From Candidatus Syntropharchaeum butanivorans (GTDB taxonomy: Archaea; Halobacteriota; Syntropharchaeia; Syntropharchaeales; Syntropharchaeaceae), in NCBI GenBank assembly GCA_001766825.1, contig LYOR01000006.1:33564-97563 (forward strand): a stretch of DNA of 64,000 nt, in the 5' to 3' direction. Of the stretch, positions 24,323-31,970 are shown one piece after another. The first letter of the stretch is position 1, and every line of letters begins with the position of its first letter. The notes beneath the pieces are model-generated. The model saw nothing but the letters and a program-made list of their open reading frames with translations. It ran no database searches and had not been told where the DNA came from. Both the position numbers and the translations under genes were made by a program.

Positions 24323-25885
24323 ATGATGTTCAATATCTCACTTGAGGAGGTCAGGTCACTCGCCTCAGCGGCAAAGGAGCCCTTCATCCCGGAGCTGTAC
24401 ATAAAGACAAAAGCAGAAACCACCCCTTTGAAAGTTTATACAGCCCTCTCATGTGAGTACGGCAACAGATATCTCCTTGAATCGGTTGAAAAGGAAAAAC
24501 GACATGCAAGGTTCTCATTTTTAGGGGGAGATCCTGAGTGCATACTTACGGTGAATGGCAGAGAGATCTCAATCGAGGGCAGGGGCGAGCTTCTTGAGGT
24601 TATGAGAGCGAGGCTTGATTCAATCCTTGAGAATGGGAAGATAAAGGAAGATCTGGATCTGCTTGACGCACTCGGCTTGATATTCCCCGCGGGAAGGATC
24701 AGATACCATGGCAGGGGTTTGCATAATCTCTTTGCAAGACAGGTTTTCACCGGCGGTCTGATCGGGTATCTTGCATACGATATCGTATATGACTGCTGGC
24801 TTGGTACCAAGCCCGGATATGATCGAATGGTACCTGATGTGAAGCTCCTCCTGCAGACGAAGAACGTTATCTTTGATCACAGGGAGGGGGAGATATACCT
24901 TGTATTCACGCCATTCTTTGATCCTGAGGGTGATGTGGATGCATCTTACATGAGGGCATGTGATGAGGCAGAGGCGCTTCTTGATATCATCGAGGCATCC
25001 TCAACGATCCCGGATCTCGAGCCATCACTTGAAGAGGGTGTGGAGAACCTCCCTGCGGGTGAGTCCAGCATGACCAGGGAGGAGTATGAGGATGCTGTGA
25101 GAATTGCGAAGCGGCATATAATCGATGGTGACATCTTTCAGGTTGTTCTTTCACGGCTCAAGACGGTAAAGGTCTCATCTTCACCGCTTAAAATCTACAA
25201 GGCATTGAGGAGGATAAATCCGAGCCCTTACATGTATCTCTTCGAGCTTGATGGACTGGGGATTGTCGGGGCAAGTCCTGAGACACTTCTAACAGTCCAC
25301 CGTGGTAGAGTGATCACAAACCCGATCGCGGGTACATGCCCCAGGGGCAAGGATGAGAGGGAGGATAAAGCGCTTGCAGAAAGGATGCTTGCCGATGAGA
25401 AGGAGCGGGCAGAGCATGTGATGCTTGTTGATCTTGGAAGAAATGATGTCAGGATGGTATCAAAGCCAGGTTCTGTCAGGGTGGATGACTTCATGTCGGT
25501 CATCCGTTACTCTCATGTCCAGCACATTGAGAGCACAGTCTCAGGTGAGATGAGGGATGAGTGCACGGTCTTTGACGCAACCCGTGCGATATTTCCTGCA
25601 GGAACACTTTCAGGGGCACCGAAGATCCGCGCGATGGAGATAATCGATGAGCTTGAGAGGGGTCCAAGAGGGATCTATGGCGGTGGGATCGGGTACTTCA
25701 CATGGAACGGAGATTGCGATCTGGCGATTGCAATCAGAACGATCGTGCTTCGGGACGGGGTTGCCTACATCCAGGCAGGAGCAGGGATTGTTGCGGACTC
25801 AGATCCAGAAAAGGAGTTTTATGAGACTGAACGTAAGATGGGCGCGATGATGAGGGCGATTGGTGCTGTTGAGGGTGGAAGATGA
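24323..25885 (+). CDS. trpE: anthranilate synthase component I
   Basis: Chorismate-using subunit of anthranilate synthase, first step of tryptophan synthesis. The 520-residue protein has the tryptophan feedback site 'LLES' (residues 51-54), and the chorismate-binding domain: 'DGDIFQVVLSRLKTV', 'NPSPYMYLFELDGLGIVGASPE', 'IAGTCPRGKDERED', 'LVDLGRNDVRMV', and 'FPAGTLSGAPKIRAMEII' with 'RGPRGIYGGGIGYF'. LLES and the partner trpG downstream favour TrpE over PabB. It overlaps trpG by 4 bp. The remaining trp genes are not in the window. Confidence 0.95.
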   Translation: MMFNISLEEVRSLASAAKEPFIPELYIKTKAETTPLKVYTALSCEYGNRYLLESVEKEKRHARFSFLGGDPECILTVNGREISIEGRGELLEVMRARLDSILENGKIKEDLDLLDALGLIFPAGRIRYHGRGLHNLFARQVFTGGLIGYLAYDIVYDCWLGTKPGYDRMVPDVKLLLQTKNVIFDHREGEIYLVFTPFFDPEGDVDASYMRACDEAEALLDIIEASSTIPDLEPSLEEGVENLPAGESSMTREEYEDAVRIAKRHIIDGDIFQVVLSRLKTVKVSSSPLKIYKALRRINPSPYMYLFELDGLGIVGASPETLLTVHRGRVITNPIAGTCPRGKDEREDKALAERMLADEKERAEHVMLVDLGRNDVRMVSKPGSVRVDDFMSVIRYSHVQHIESTVSGEMRDECTVFDATRAIFPAGTLSGAPKIRAMEIIDELERGPRGIYGGGIGYFTWNGDCDLAIAIRTIVLRDGVAYIQAGAGIVADSDPEKEFYETERKMGAMMRAIGAVEGGR

Positions 25886-26445
25886 AGGTTCTTTTCATAA
25901 ACAACTTTGACTCATTTGTATGGAATCTTGTCGAGTATGTCTCGATATTCGAGGAGGATACGATCGTTCTCCCGAACACAACTCCGGTCGAGGAGGTGAG
26001 AAGGATAAGGCCTGATGCTATTGTGATCTCACCCGGTCCCGGGAACCCGCATGTGCCGAGGGATGCTGGATCAACCCCTGATATAATTCGTGAGTTCAGG
26101 GAAGTGCCAATTCTCGGCGTCTGTCTGGGGCATCAGGCAATCGCTGTTGCATGGGGAGGAAAGGTCGCACATGCACCCTCAGGTCCGGTTCATGGGAAGA
26201 GCTCGCTCATCGAGCATGATGGTAAGACGATCTTCAGGGGCTTACCGAACCCGCTTGAGGCCGGGAGATATCACTCACTCGTCGTAAGCGAGCTTCCAGA
26301 TTGTTTTGAGATCAGCGCAAGCTTTGATGGGATGATCATGGGCATAAGGCACAGGGATTACCCGACAGAGGGGATACAGTTCCATCCAGAGAGTGTATTA
26401 ACACCACACGGACTTAAGATCATCGAGAATTTTCTAAGATTATGA
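25882..26445 (+). CDS. trpG: anthranilate synthase glutamine amidotransferase subunit
   Basis: Class I glutamine amidotransferase of 187 residues that feeds ammonia to TrpE. Oxyanion motif 'ISPGPGNP', catalytic Cys in 'ILGVCLGHQAIA', and the His/Glu pair in 'EGIQFHPESVLT' are all present; 'HGKSSLIEHDG' and 'AGRYHSLVV' are typical of TrpG/PabA. Coupled to trpE by ATGA (25882-25885). It ends convergently with the regulator gene on the other strand, overlapping it by about 26 bp. Confidence 0.95.
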   Translation: MKVLFINNFDSFVWNLVEYVSIFEEDTIVLPNTTPVEEVRRIRPDAIVISPGPGNPHVPRDAGSTPDIIREFREVPILGVCLGHQAIAVAWGGKVAHAPSGPVHGKSSLIEHDGKTIFRGLPNPLEAGRYHSLVVSELPDCFEISASFDGMIMGIRHRDYPTEGIQFHPESVLTPHGLKIIENFLRL

Positions 26446-27148
26446 CATTCCCCCTTCCTTTCTTTATCCGCTTAACAATCCCTCTGTCCTCAAGATCTGT
26501 TATCATAAGGCTTATTTTAGCCTCAGAATATGGAAGAACCCTTCTAAGATCCTTCTGAGTCATTCTCCCATCGTTCTTTCTCAGGATCTCAACAATTTCA
26601 AGAAGATCTGCAGGAAGCGGCTTATCATGGCCTGCCTTAGACTCTTCTGCATTTTCCCTCCTCCCTCTTAATTTCATAAGCAGAATGAGGCCTGGTATGA
26701 GGATGAGAAGAGCGAGAATGGGTATGATGAGATCACGAAATGGCACCACCTTATCCTCCCTCATGATGCTATCCAGATCGCTTATATCCGGCTCGTCAAA
26801 GAGGAGATCATCCTCAATTGCAGGTAACATGATGATGTCAAGCCTGTAATCACCGCCATCTCTCACTGTGATGTTCTCCTCTGCCTGATACTCGAGTACG
26901 TTATTCTCGTAGTGCCTGGCGATGAGGTGGTAGGTTCCCGGTGGGAGGCTCAGGGTGTACTCACCAGAGGCTGATACATAGACCTGTGGTGGTGTTGTGT
27001 TGACCTCTATTATCGTCTTGGGTAGCGGTTCAAGCGTGAGGTAATCATAGGCAACCCCGGAGATCGTGCAGTACTCCTCAGAGGCAGCAGGCGGGATTGT
27101 GATTGTGATCAGGGCAGGTACGAGAATGAGAAGGAGCGAAACCCTCAT
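26420..27148 (-). CDS. membrane-anchored winged-helix regulator with extracellular beta domain
   Basis: Predicted membrane-bound transcription regulator of 242 residues. Order: signal sequence ('VSLLLILVPALITITIPPAAS'-type, about 1-24), an outside carboxypeptidase-regulatory-like beta sandwich ('ISGVAYDYLTLEPLPKTIIEV', 'SGEYTLSLPPGTYHLIARH'), an acidic linker, one membrane helix ('LIIPILALLILIPGLILLM'), and a cytoplasmic winged helix-turn-helix ('MTQKDLRRVLPYSEAKISLMITDLEDRGIVKRI'). This layout matches archaeal membrane-associated regulators grouped with COG2512. The ATG at 27148 is preferred over TTG 27151. Its targets are unknown; the divergent gene is the nearest candidate. Confidence 0.82.
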   Translation of the reverse strand: MRVSLLLILVPALITITIPPAASEEYCTISGVAYDYLTLEPLPKTIIEVNTTPPQVYVSASGEYTLSLPPGTYHLIARHYENNVLEYQAEENITVRDGGDYRLDIIMLPAIEDDLLFDEPDISDLDSIMREDKVVPFRDLIIPILALLILIPGLILLMKLRGRRENAEESKAGHDKPLPADLLEIVEILRKNDGRMTQKDLRRVLPYSEAKISLMITDLEDRGIVKRIKKGRGNVIILENSR

Positions 27149-27152
27149 CAAC

Positions 27153-27183
27153 TATATAAATGGTGGAGCGGTTAAATATATTT
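27153..27183. promoter_or_regulatory. interleaved divergent TATA boxes
   Basis: TATATAAA at 27153-27160 faces right and would start a message near 27183 for the small protein at 27198. TAAATATATTT at 27173-27183, read on the minus strand, lies about 30 bp before ATG 27148 and would give a leaderless regulator message. The two promoters overlap, so they should compete. Confidence 0.4.
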
Positions 27184-27197
27184 CGAGGCGGGATGAG

Positions 27198-27479
27198 ATG
27201 CTCTTTGTGATTGAGATCAGTGTGGCTCCAGAGCGGCGGGATGAGATCTTTGAACGTGTAAAGAGGTGGGAGTTCCCGGAGGAGGTCAGAACACTCGCAA
27301 AAGTCGTCAAGATCGGTGAGAACGCGATGATCCTGATCGTAGACGTTCCTGATGTATCAACACTGACAAAGCTCACAGCACCTTTCTCAGATATTGCAAC
27401 CTTCAGGATCTCTCCTGCCCTGAGGTGGGAGGATATAAAGGCACTTATGTCCGGGTATAACAACCCTAAGACCAGCTGA
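27198..27479 (+). CDS. small DUF3303-like alpha/beta protein
   Basis: A 93-residue soluble protein: 'MLFVIEISVAPERRDEIFERVKRWEFPEEV' then 'AKVVKIGENAMILIVDVPDVSTLTKLTAPFSDIATFRISPAL'. The beta-alpha-beta-beta-alpha-beta pattern fits a ferredoxin-like dimeric alpha-beta barrel such as DUF3303. I chose ATG 27198 (GGGATGAG just upstream); longer in-frame starts run back through the divergent promoter and into the neighbouring gene. Function unknown. It converges on the signal peptidase gene, overlapping it by 14 bp. Confidence 0.65.
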   Translation: MLFVIEISVAPERRDEIFERVKRWEFPEEVRTLAKVVKIGENAMILIVDVPDVSTLTKLTAPFSDIATFRISPALRWEDIKALMSGYNNPKTS

Positions 27480-27978
27480 ATAGCAATCTAACCTTTCCGA
27501 TCACTCCAATTCTGTAATATGCAACCCCGATGATCCATTCAGGTTTTACAGGACCTGATAACCCTGGCTGGTCGTATCCTGCATTATGGTCACCCTTTGT
27601 GATATACCCGCTGTATGGGGCCCTGTACCCATTTGGCATCAGCTCGCCCTTTTCCACCCATTTTATCGCCCTGTGAATTATAGGGGTTGTGTGAGGGTTT
27701 CCGTCAGGCATATACACGATCACATCACCGTATCCATTGAATCTGGTGTAGTTCTCACGTATCGCATCCTCATATGGGGTGATACCCATTCGATCAGGGC
27801 TCTTTATGAGAACAAGATCTCCCTGGTGGATGTTGGGCTCCATACTACCTGACTCAACGGCAACAGCAACCGGCCAGGTTCCTGCAAATGCGTAGGCAAC
27901 CGATGCAACAATGCTAACCACAAACAGAGCAAATAAAAGATCCTTTCCCAGGTCTATGATTATATCACGGGCTGACAT
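27466..27978 (-). CDS. archaeal-type signal peptidase I (S26B)
   Basis: Membrane protease that removes Sec signal peptides outside the cell. After one N-terminal membrane helix ('LLFALFVVSIVASVAYAFA') comes the catalytic serine in 'VESGSMEPNIHQGDLVLI' (Ser45), the conserved aspartate box 'GDVIVYMPDGN', the histidine that replaces bacterial lysine in 'IIHRAIKWV', and 'YITKGDHN'. The ATG at 27978 (170 residues) follows GGGGTGAG; a GTG two codons upstream is possible. It lies next to two secreted PEF-CTERM genes whose signal peptides it would cut. It may have its own TATA at 28013-28023 (CATATACCCC on the minus strand). Confidence 0.92.
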   Translation of the reverse strand: MSARDIIIDLGKDLLFALFVVSIVASVAYAFAGTWPVAVAVESGSMEPNIHQGDLVLIKSPDRMGITPYEDAIRENYTRFNGYGDVIVYMPDGNPHTTPIIHRAIKWVEKGELMPNGYRAPYSGYITKGDHNAGYDQPGLSGPVKPEWIIGVAYYRIGVIGKVRLLFSWS

Positions 27979-28291
27979 TCTCACCCCTTCTCAACTCTAA
28001 ATAATGCCAGGGGTATATGAAGCTTCTTGATGATGAAAGATGAGATCTCAGAAGCTATTGAAGAGGTGCAGGAGCAGGTGAACACGATAACTTTAACACT
28101 TATTTACTAAATTTTTGTTTAGAGTGTCTGAAATTAAGCTTGGCGTATTTTGTAAAAAGGCCATCCTGAGGTCTCAAGATCTATGAGGAAAGCTGGATGG
28201 ATCTTAAACCTGAAATAAAGCGAGAGCCACTCCCACAGGACTTTTATACTGCACCATTTCGGTGTTTGGTAGTACAGGAGGCAAAATAAAG
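27979..28291. other. intergenic region before the PEF-CTERM gene
   Basis: About 310 bp without a supported gene. It holds the signal peptidase promoter on the left, an AT-rich CTAAA/TTTAG mini-hairpin near 28107-28122, and on the right TATA box CTTTTATAC (28241-28249) with an AGGAGG ribosome site at 28276-28281 for the next gene. Nothing else is recognisable. Confidence 0.5.
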
Positions 28292-29107
28292 ATGAAAACT
28301 GGAAAAGCGATAGTGCTGCTTGGCATGGGTATGCTGATATTCACGATGATGACAGGGGCTGTAGCAGCATATACGATTGACGGCGACCTCGATGACTGGG
28401 GGGTAAATCCTGCTAACAACAGCTGGTATGCCACTTCTCCTGCCAGAAGCGCAGTTGAGAACTGGAGAGCCGGTCCAAACTCCGATAGTATCAGTCCAGG
28501 CATCGAGGAATGTGATATTGAAGCGATGTACGTGGATGAGGATGAGAACGGTCCGTACATCTATATAGCGATCATCACTTCGATGCCACCAGAGGGTTTT
28601 GATTACTCGTGTGGGGGCAGTACCGTCCACCTGATAACAGGGGATCTGGCACTGGACCTTGACAACGATGGTATCTATGAGTATGGTGTAAAACTGACAG
28701 AGGACAGCAGGACTGTATCAGGTAAGATAGGAGATGTTTTCAGGGATCCAACGTGGGTTAAGATCACCACGGAGTGCGCCCAGTCTCAGCTATCATTCAG
28801 TAACATCAAGAATGGTACCAGGACAGGAGATGCAACGGTTGTTTATCAGGGATACACTGACTGGCCCCAGGATAACGGTGCAGCAAACTATGTCATCGAG
28901 ATGCGCATCCCAAAGTCAGCACTCGGGATATCTGCTCAGGGTGATGTTGATCTGTGTGCCACGGTGAGTTGTACAAACGACGTGATAATGATCAGGGACT
29001 TTCACTATACCCCAATCCCGGAGTTTGCAACAGTGGCACTACCACTTGCAGCAACAATCGGTCTGTTCATCTTCTTTGAGAGGAAGCGCAGGCGCGAAGG
29101 GGAGTAA
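28292..29107 (+). CDS. secreted PEF-CTERM surface protein with CBM9/DOMON-like domain
   Basis: A 271-residue exported protein. Signal peptide 'KAIVLLGMGMLIFTMMTGAVAA' is followed at once by 'YTIDGDLDDWG', the usual opening of CBM9/DOMON-type beta-sandwich domains, and an acidic, calcium-binding-like 'DLDNDGIYEYG'. The end is a textbook archaeal sorting signal: 'PEFATVALPLAA', a hydrophobic helix and the basic tail 'FERKRRREGE'. Archaeosortase would cut at PEF and attach the protein to a membrane lipid. Start taken at 28292 because AGGAGG is 10 bp ahead; the longer form from 28262 spoils the signal peptide. Ligand unknown. No archaeosortase gene is in the window. Confidence 0.88.
   Translation: MKTGKAIVLLGMGMLIFTMMTGAVAAYTIDGDLDDWGVNPANNSWYATSPARSAVENWRAGPNSDSISPGIEECDIEAMYVDEDENGPYIYIAIITSMPPEGFDYSCGGSTVHLITGDLALDLDNDGIYEYGVKLTEDSRTVSGKIGDVFRDPTWVKITTECAQSQLSFSNIKNGTRTGDATVVYQGYTDWPQDNGAANYVIEMRIPKSALGISAQGDVDLCATVSCTNDVIMIRDFHYTPIPEFATVALPLAATIGLFIFFERKRRREGE
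29028..29085 (+). repeat. 58-bp direct repeat encoding the PEF-CTERM signal, copy 1
   Basis: Bases 29028-29085 match 29581-29638 at 57 of 58 positions. The match begins just after the PEF codons' end (TTY-GCA or TTC-ACA) and runs to the basic tail, while flanking sequence is unrelated. Confidence 0.9.
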
Positions 29108-29144
29108 TGTGAGCTGTTAATCTCCCGGGAGGTAAGAGAGAGCT

Positions 29145-29645
29145 ATGAAAGAAAGGGTGAAACTGAGAAGACGGGGGGTAATCTTTCTTGCAGTTATCCT
29201 CATAGCTTTCATGATCTTTGTGATTGTGATATGGAGTTTGAACCCAGCTCCACAGCCCATCGACAGGACATCAGCAGGACTCATCAATGAAACCGGGGAC
29301 AAGGTGTATAATCCCACCCCAACGCCCTTCCCGGGAAGTAACAGAGCAGGTGAAGAAGCCGAAACAACCGACAAACATCCAGAAGGCACAGATTCACATC
29401 TTCTCCAGCTAAACGCTGGTGGTGGAGGTGGTGGAGGAGGTGGTGGGGGTAGTCTCGGTTCCGGTTCAGGCTCAACCCCCCAACCAACCATCACCGCAAC
29501 CTCCACATCAACCCCAGCACCGGCTAACGATACAGGATCAAACCCGGAGAATCCAGAGGAGACTGAAATACCAGAGTTCACAACAGTGGCACTACCACTT
29601 GCAGCAACAATCGCTCTGTTCATCTTCTTTGAGAGGAAAAGGTGA
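29145..29645 (+). CDS. small PEF-CTERM surface protein with poly-Gly and Pro/Thr linker
   Basis: A 166-residue protein with an N-terminal membrane helix ('GVIFLAVILIAFMIFVIVIW') after a basic start, then a disordered outside region rich in Pro, Thr, Ser and Glu, an 11-glycine run, and a C-terminal PEF-CTERM signal ('PEFTTVALPLAATIALFIFFERKR'). The sorting-signal DNA is 57/58 identical to that of the gene just upstream. There is no folded domain, so it may act as a stalk or as a glycosylated spacer on the cell surface. The N-terminal helix may be an uncleaved anchor or signal peptide. Confidence 0.8.
   Translation: MKERVKLRRRGVIFLAVILIAFMIFVIVIWSLNPAPQPIDRTSAGLINETGDKVYNPTPTPFPGSNRAGEEAETTDKHPEGTDSHLLQLNAGGGGGGGGGGGSLGSGSGSTPQPTITATSTSTPAPANDTGSNPENPEETEIPEFTTVALPLAATIALFIFFERKR
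29581..29638 (+). repeat. 58-bp direct repeat encoding the PEF-CTERM signal, copy 2
   Basis: Second copy, 553 bp downstream of the first. The only difference is G to C, changing Gly to Ala in the membrane helix. Confidence 0.9.
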
Positions 29646-30042
29646 ATCGACAGGGGTGGAGTGTATGAGTTCCCATCTATTTCACCAAATTTTCTGTATG
29701 CTCAACTGACCTTGTGAGATAACTACTTAATCTTGAGGGAACTTGAAAACTCACCCACTCCCAGACCCCATCAGATTAACAGGCAAATCAAAAATCCCCT
29801 CTACCCCTGCGGTAGGACTACGCTCTTCGAGCGAGTCTTCCAGCCTTCGGTGGATATTTCTGATCTTCGATCGGAAGAATTTCCCTATCCCGGATCAGAA
29901 ATGGAAAACAGGTGTGATGGAGGGGGATTGAGGGGGGATCCCGTCTCAGTGGCACTTATTATTCATGATGGGGTCTGGTTCAGGTTTTGACCGGTGTGGG
30001 GAGGGGGTAAATCAAAGTTCTCAAAAATAAGTTTTTCCCCTC
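29646..30042. other. gene-free stretch with several short hairpins
   Basis: About 400 bp between the second PEF-CTERM gene and the glnA stop. No convincing reading frame. Three short stems lie close together: CTACC/GGTAG near 29801-29817, GCTC-TTC-GAGC near 29822-29832, and TTCTGATC/GATCGGAA near 29858-29877. No tRNA features are present. It might hold a small RNA or terminators for the converging units. Confidence 0.35.
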
Positions 30043-31374
30043 CTACAGTACCGGAAGGAGCTTCTCTATCTCGTATGGCGTGACCCTGACCCTGTAATCA
30101 TCCCACTCAATCTTCTTGCTTGCTATGAATTTGGTGAAGATGTGCTCACCCAGCGTCCTTCGAACAAGTTCACTCTCTTCCGTGAGGCTTATCGCCTCTA
30201 TCAGACTCCCTGGAAGCAACTCTATCCCGAACTCCCTCCTCTCCTCATCATTGAGATGATAAACATCCTGTTCTATCGGATCCGGTAGCTCATACTTTTT
30301 CTCTATTCCCTCAAGCCCGGCTGCAAGCATCACTGCAAACGCAAGGTAGGGATTGCATGCAGGATCAGGGCTTCTGTATTCTATCCTCGTTGCCTTCTCC
30401 TTCCCAGGCTTGTACATCGGGACCCTCACAAGGGTTGACCTGTTCCTGCGAGCCCATGAGATGTAGACCGGAGCCTCGTAACCTGGGACAAGGCGCTTGT
30501 ACGAGTTCACCCACTGGTTTGTGATGGACGTAATCTCCCCTGCATGACGGAGAAGCCCCGCGATATAGTATCTGCAGGTATCGGAGAGGTACATCTCATC
30601 ATCAGGGTCAAAGAAGGCATTTTCATCTCCTTTAAACAGGGACTGGTGAGTATGCATGCCCGATCCATTCACACCAAAGATTGGCTTTGGCATGAATGTT
30701 GCATAGACACCATGCTTCCGTGCGATCTCCTTTATGACCATCCGGGTGGTCATAACATGGTCTGCCATCGTGAGTGCATCCGCATACCTCAGATCGATCT
30801 CATGCTGAGAAGGGGCGACCTCATGGTGGCTATACTCAACGTATATTCCCATCTCCTCAAGCGCGAGGATCGTATCTCTCCGCCAGTCAGATGCCGCGTC
30901 AAGTGTTGTCAGGTCGAAGTATCCACCATCATCAAGCGTCTCCGGGTTCTTATCGTCCCGGAAGTAGAAGTACTCAAGTTCAGGGCCAACATACATTGTA
31001 TATCCTTTCTCCTTGAGCCTCTCCAGGTTCCTCTTCAGGATGTACCTTGGATCCCCCTCATAATGGCTTCCATCCGGTTGGAATATGTCACAGAACATCC
31101 TCGCAACACCTTTCTCCCTTGGTCTCCAGGGTAGAGCCTGAAAAGTTGCAGGATCTGGCTTTGCGAGCATGTCACTCTCATCTATCCTTGCAAATCCCTC
31201 TATGGACGATCCATCAAAGCCCATACCCTCGGCAAATGCTCCTTCGAGTTCATCCACATGGATTGCAAAGCTCTTGAGCTGACCGAGGATATCTGTGAAC
31301 CAGAGCTGGATGAACCGTATATTCTTCTCCTCGATCTCTTTGAATACCTCGTCCACAACATCATCGCCTGCCAT
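30043..31374 (-). CDS. glnA: glutamine synthetase, type I
   Basis: Dodecameric GSI that makes glutamine from glutamate and ammonia. Family motifs are complete: 'FTDILGQLKSFAIHVDEL', 'GMGFDGSSIEGFARIDESDM', ATP/metal site 'VGPELEYFYFRD', 'EVAPSQHEIDLRYADAL', 'FMPKPIFGVNGSGMHTHQSL', and 'NPYLAFAVMLAAGLEGI'. Start set at ATG 31374 (443 residues) because GGAGG lies just ahead; the TTG at 31398 adds eight residues over the ribosome site. No adenylylation loop of the enteric type is apparent. A TATA element on the minus strand (CTTTATATAG, 31411-31420) drives it, divergent from an Lrp regulator that may control it. Confidence 0.95.
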   Translation of the reverse strand: MAGDDVVDEVFKEIEEKNIRFIQLWFTDILGQLKSFAIHVDELEGAFAEGMGFDGSSIEGFARIDESDMLAKPDPATFQALPWRPREKGVARMFCDIFQPDGSHYEGDPRYILKRNLERLKEKGYTMYVGPELEYFYFRDDKNPETLDDGGYFDLTTLDAASDWRRDTILALEEMGIYVEYSHHEVAPSQHEIDLRYADALTMADHVMTTRMVIKEIARKHGVYATFMPKPIFGVNGSGMHTHQSLFKGDENAFFDPDDEMYLSDTCRYYIAGLLRHAGEITSITNQWVNSYKRLVPGYEAPVYISWARRNRSTLVRVPMYKPGKEKATRIEYRSPDPACNPYLAFAVMLAAGLEGIEKKYELPDPIEQDVYHLNDEERREFGIELLPGSLIEAISLTEESELVRRTLGEHIFTKFIASKKIEWDDYRVRVTPYEIEKLLPVL

Positions 31375-31410
31375 CCCATTTCCTCCTTTATCGTTCAATT
31401 CAGGAAGGTT

Positions 31411-31483
31411 CTATATAAAGCTAATTGAGATGACTTCATAAAATATGTGAAAAGCTAATGATTTTTCAAAAAACTTTTTATAT
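31411..31483. promoter_or_regulatory. divergent glnA/lrp promoters with a direct repeat
   Basis: CTATATAAAG (31411-31420) is the glnA TATA on the minus strand; TTTTTATAT (31475-31483) is 24 bp before the regulator's ATG and would give a leaderless message. AAAGCTAAT occurs twice (31417-31425 and 31451-31459), 34 bp apart, a possible regulator site. Confidence 0.4.
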
Positions 31484-31506
31484 CTTTTAATATTTCCATA
31501 TTGTTG

Positions 31507-31962
31507 ATGATGAGACCAAAGATTGATGAACTTGATTTGAAGGTGATAAGGGAGCTTAAGAAAGATGCACGAACGAGCTACAGGGAAATAGCAGAGAAGC
31601 TCGGTGTCTCGGAAGGGACGGTTTATAACAGGGTCCAGAAGCTCAAAGAGAAGGGTGTTATAAAGCGGTTCATACCTGACATAGACTACTCAAAGCTCGG
31701 TTACGACCTATCCGCACTGATAGGTGTCACGGTCGAAGGGGGATATCTGGGAGAGGTTGAAGAGGTAATAGCAGCCGAGCCAAACGTCTCTGCGGTCTTT
31801 GATGTGACCGGAGACTATGATGCTGTGGTGGTAGCAAAGTTCAGGGGCAGAGAGGGACTTAACGATCTTGTGAAGCGTATCCTCTCGATACCACACGTGC
31901 TGAGGACGAATACGATGGTTGTTTTGAATATTGTGAAGGAGGAGCATGGGGTAGATGTGTAA
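31507..31962 (+). CDS. Lrp/AsnC-family transcription regulator
   Basis: A 151-residue regulator with an N-terminal helix-turn-helix ('DELDLKVIRELKKDARTSYREIAEKLGVSEGTVYNRVQKLKEKGVIKRF') and a C-terminal RAM ligand-binding domain ('ALIGVTVEGGYLGEVEEVIAAEPNVSAVFDVTGDYDAVVVAKF', then 'IPHVLRTNTMVVLNIVKE'); both are listed here in parts. Such proteins form octamers and bind amino acids such as Leu or Gln. The divergent position suggests control of glnA. Start at ATG 31507; two TTG codons upstream in frame are less likely. Confidence 0.93.
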   Translation: MMRPKIDELDLKVIRELKKDARTSYREIAEKLGVSEGTVYNRVQKLKEKGVIKRFIPDIDYSKLGYDLSALIGVTVEGGYLGEVEEVIAAEPNVSAVFDVTGDYDAVVVAKFRGREGLNDLVKRILSIPHVLRTNTMVVLNIVKEEHGVDV

Positions 31963-31970
31963 ATATTTCT

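Noticed and set aside
29418..29452. GGTGGAGGTGG run as a repeat or G-quadruplex element
   Set aside because: It is simply the poly-glycine linker of a PEF-CTERM protein. Structure is possible but no further sign of function.
29647..30042. tRNA or other standard RNA gene in the gene-free stretch
   Set aside because: No T-loop GGTTC-AAATCC pattern, anticodon stem or CCA end can be assembled.
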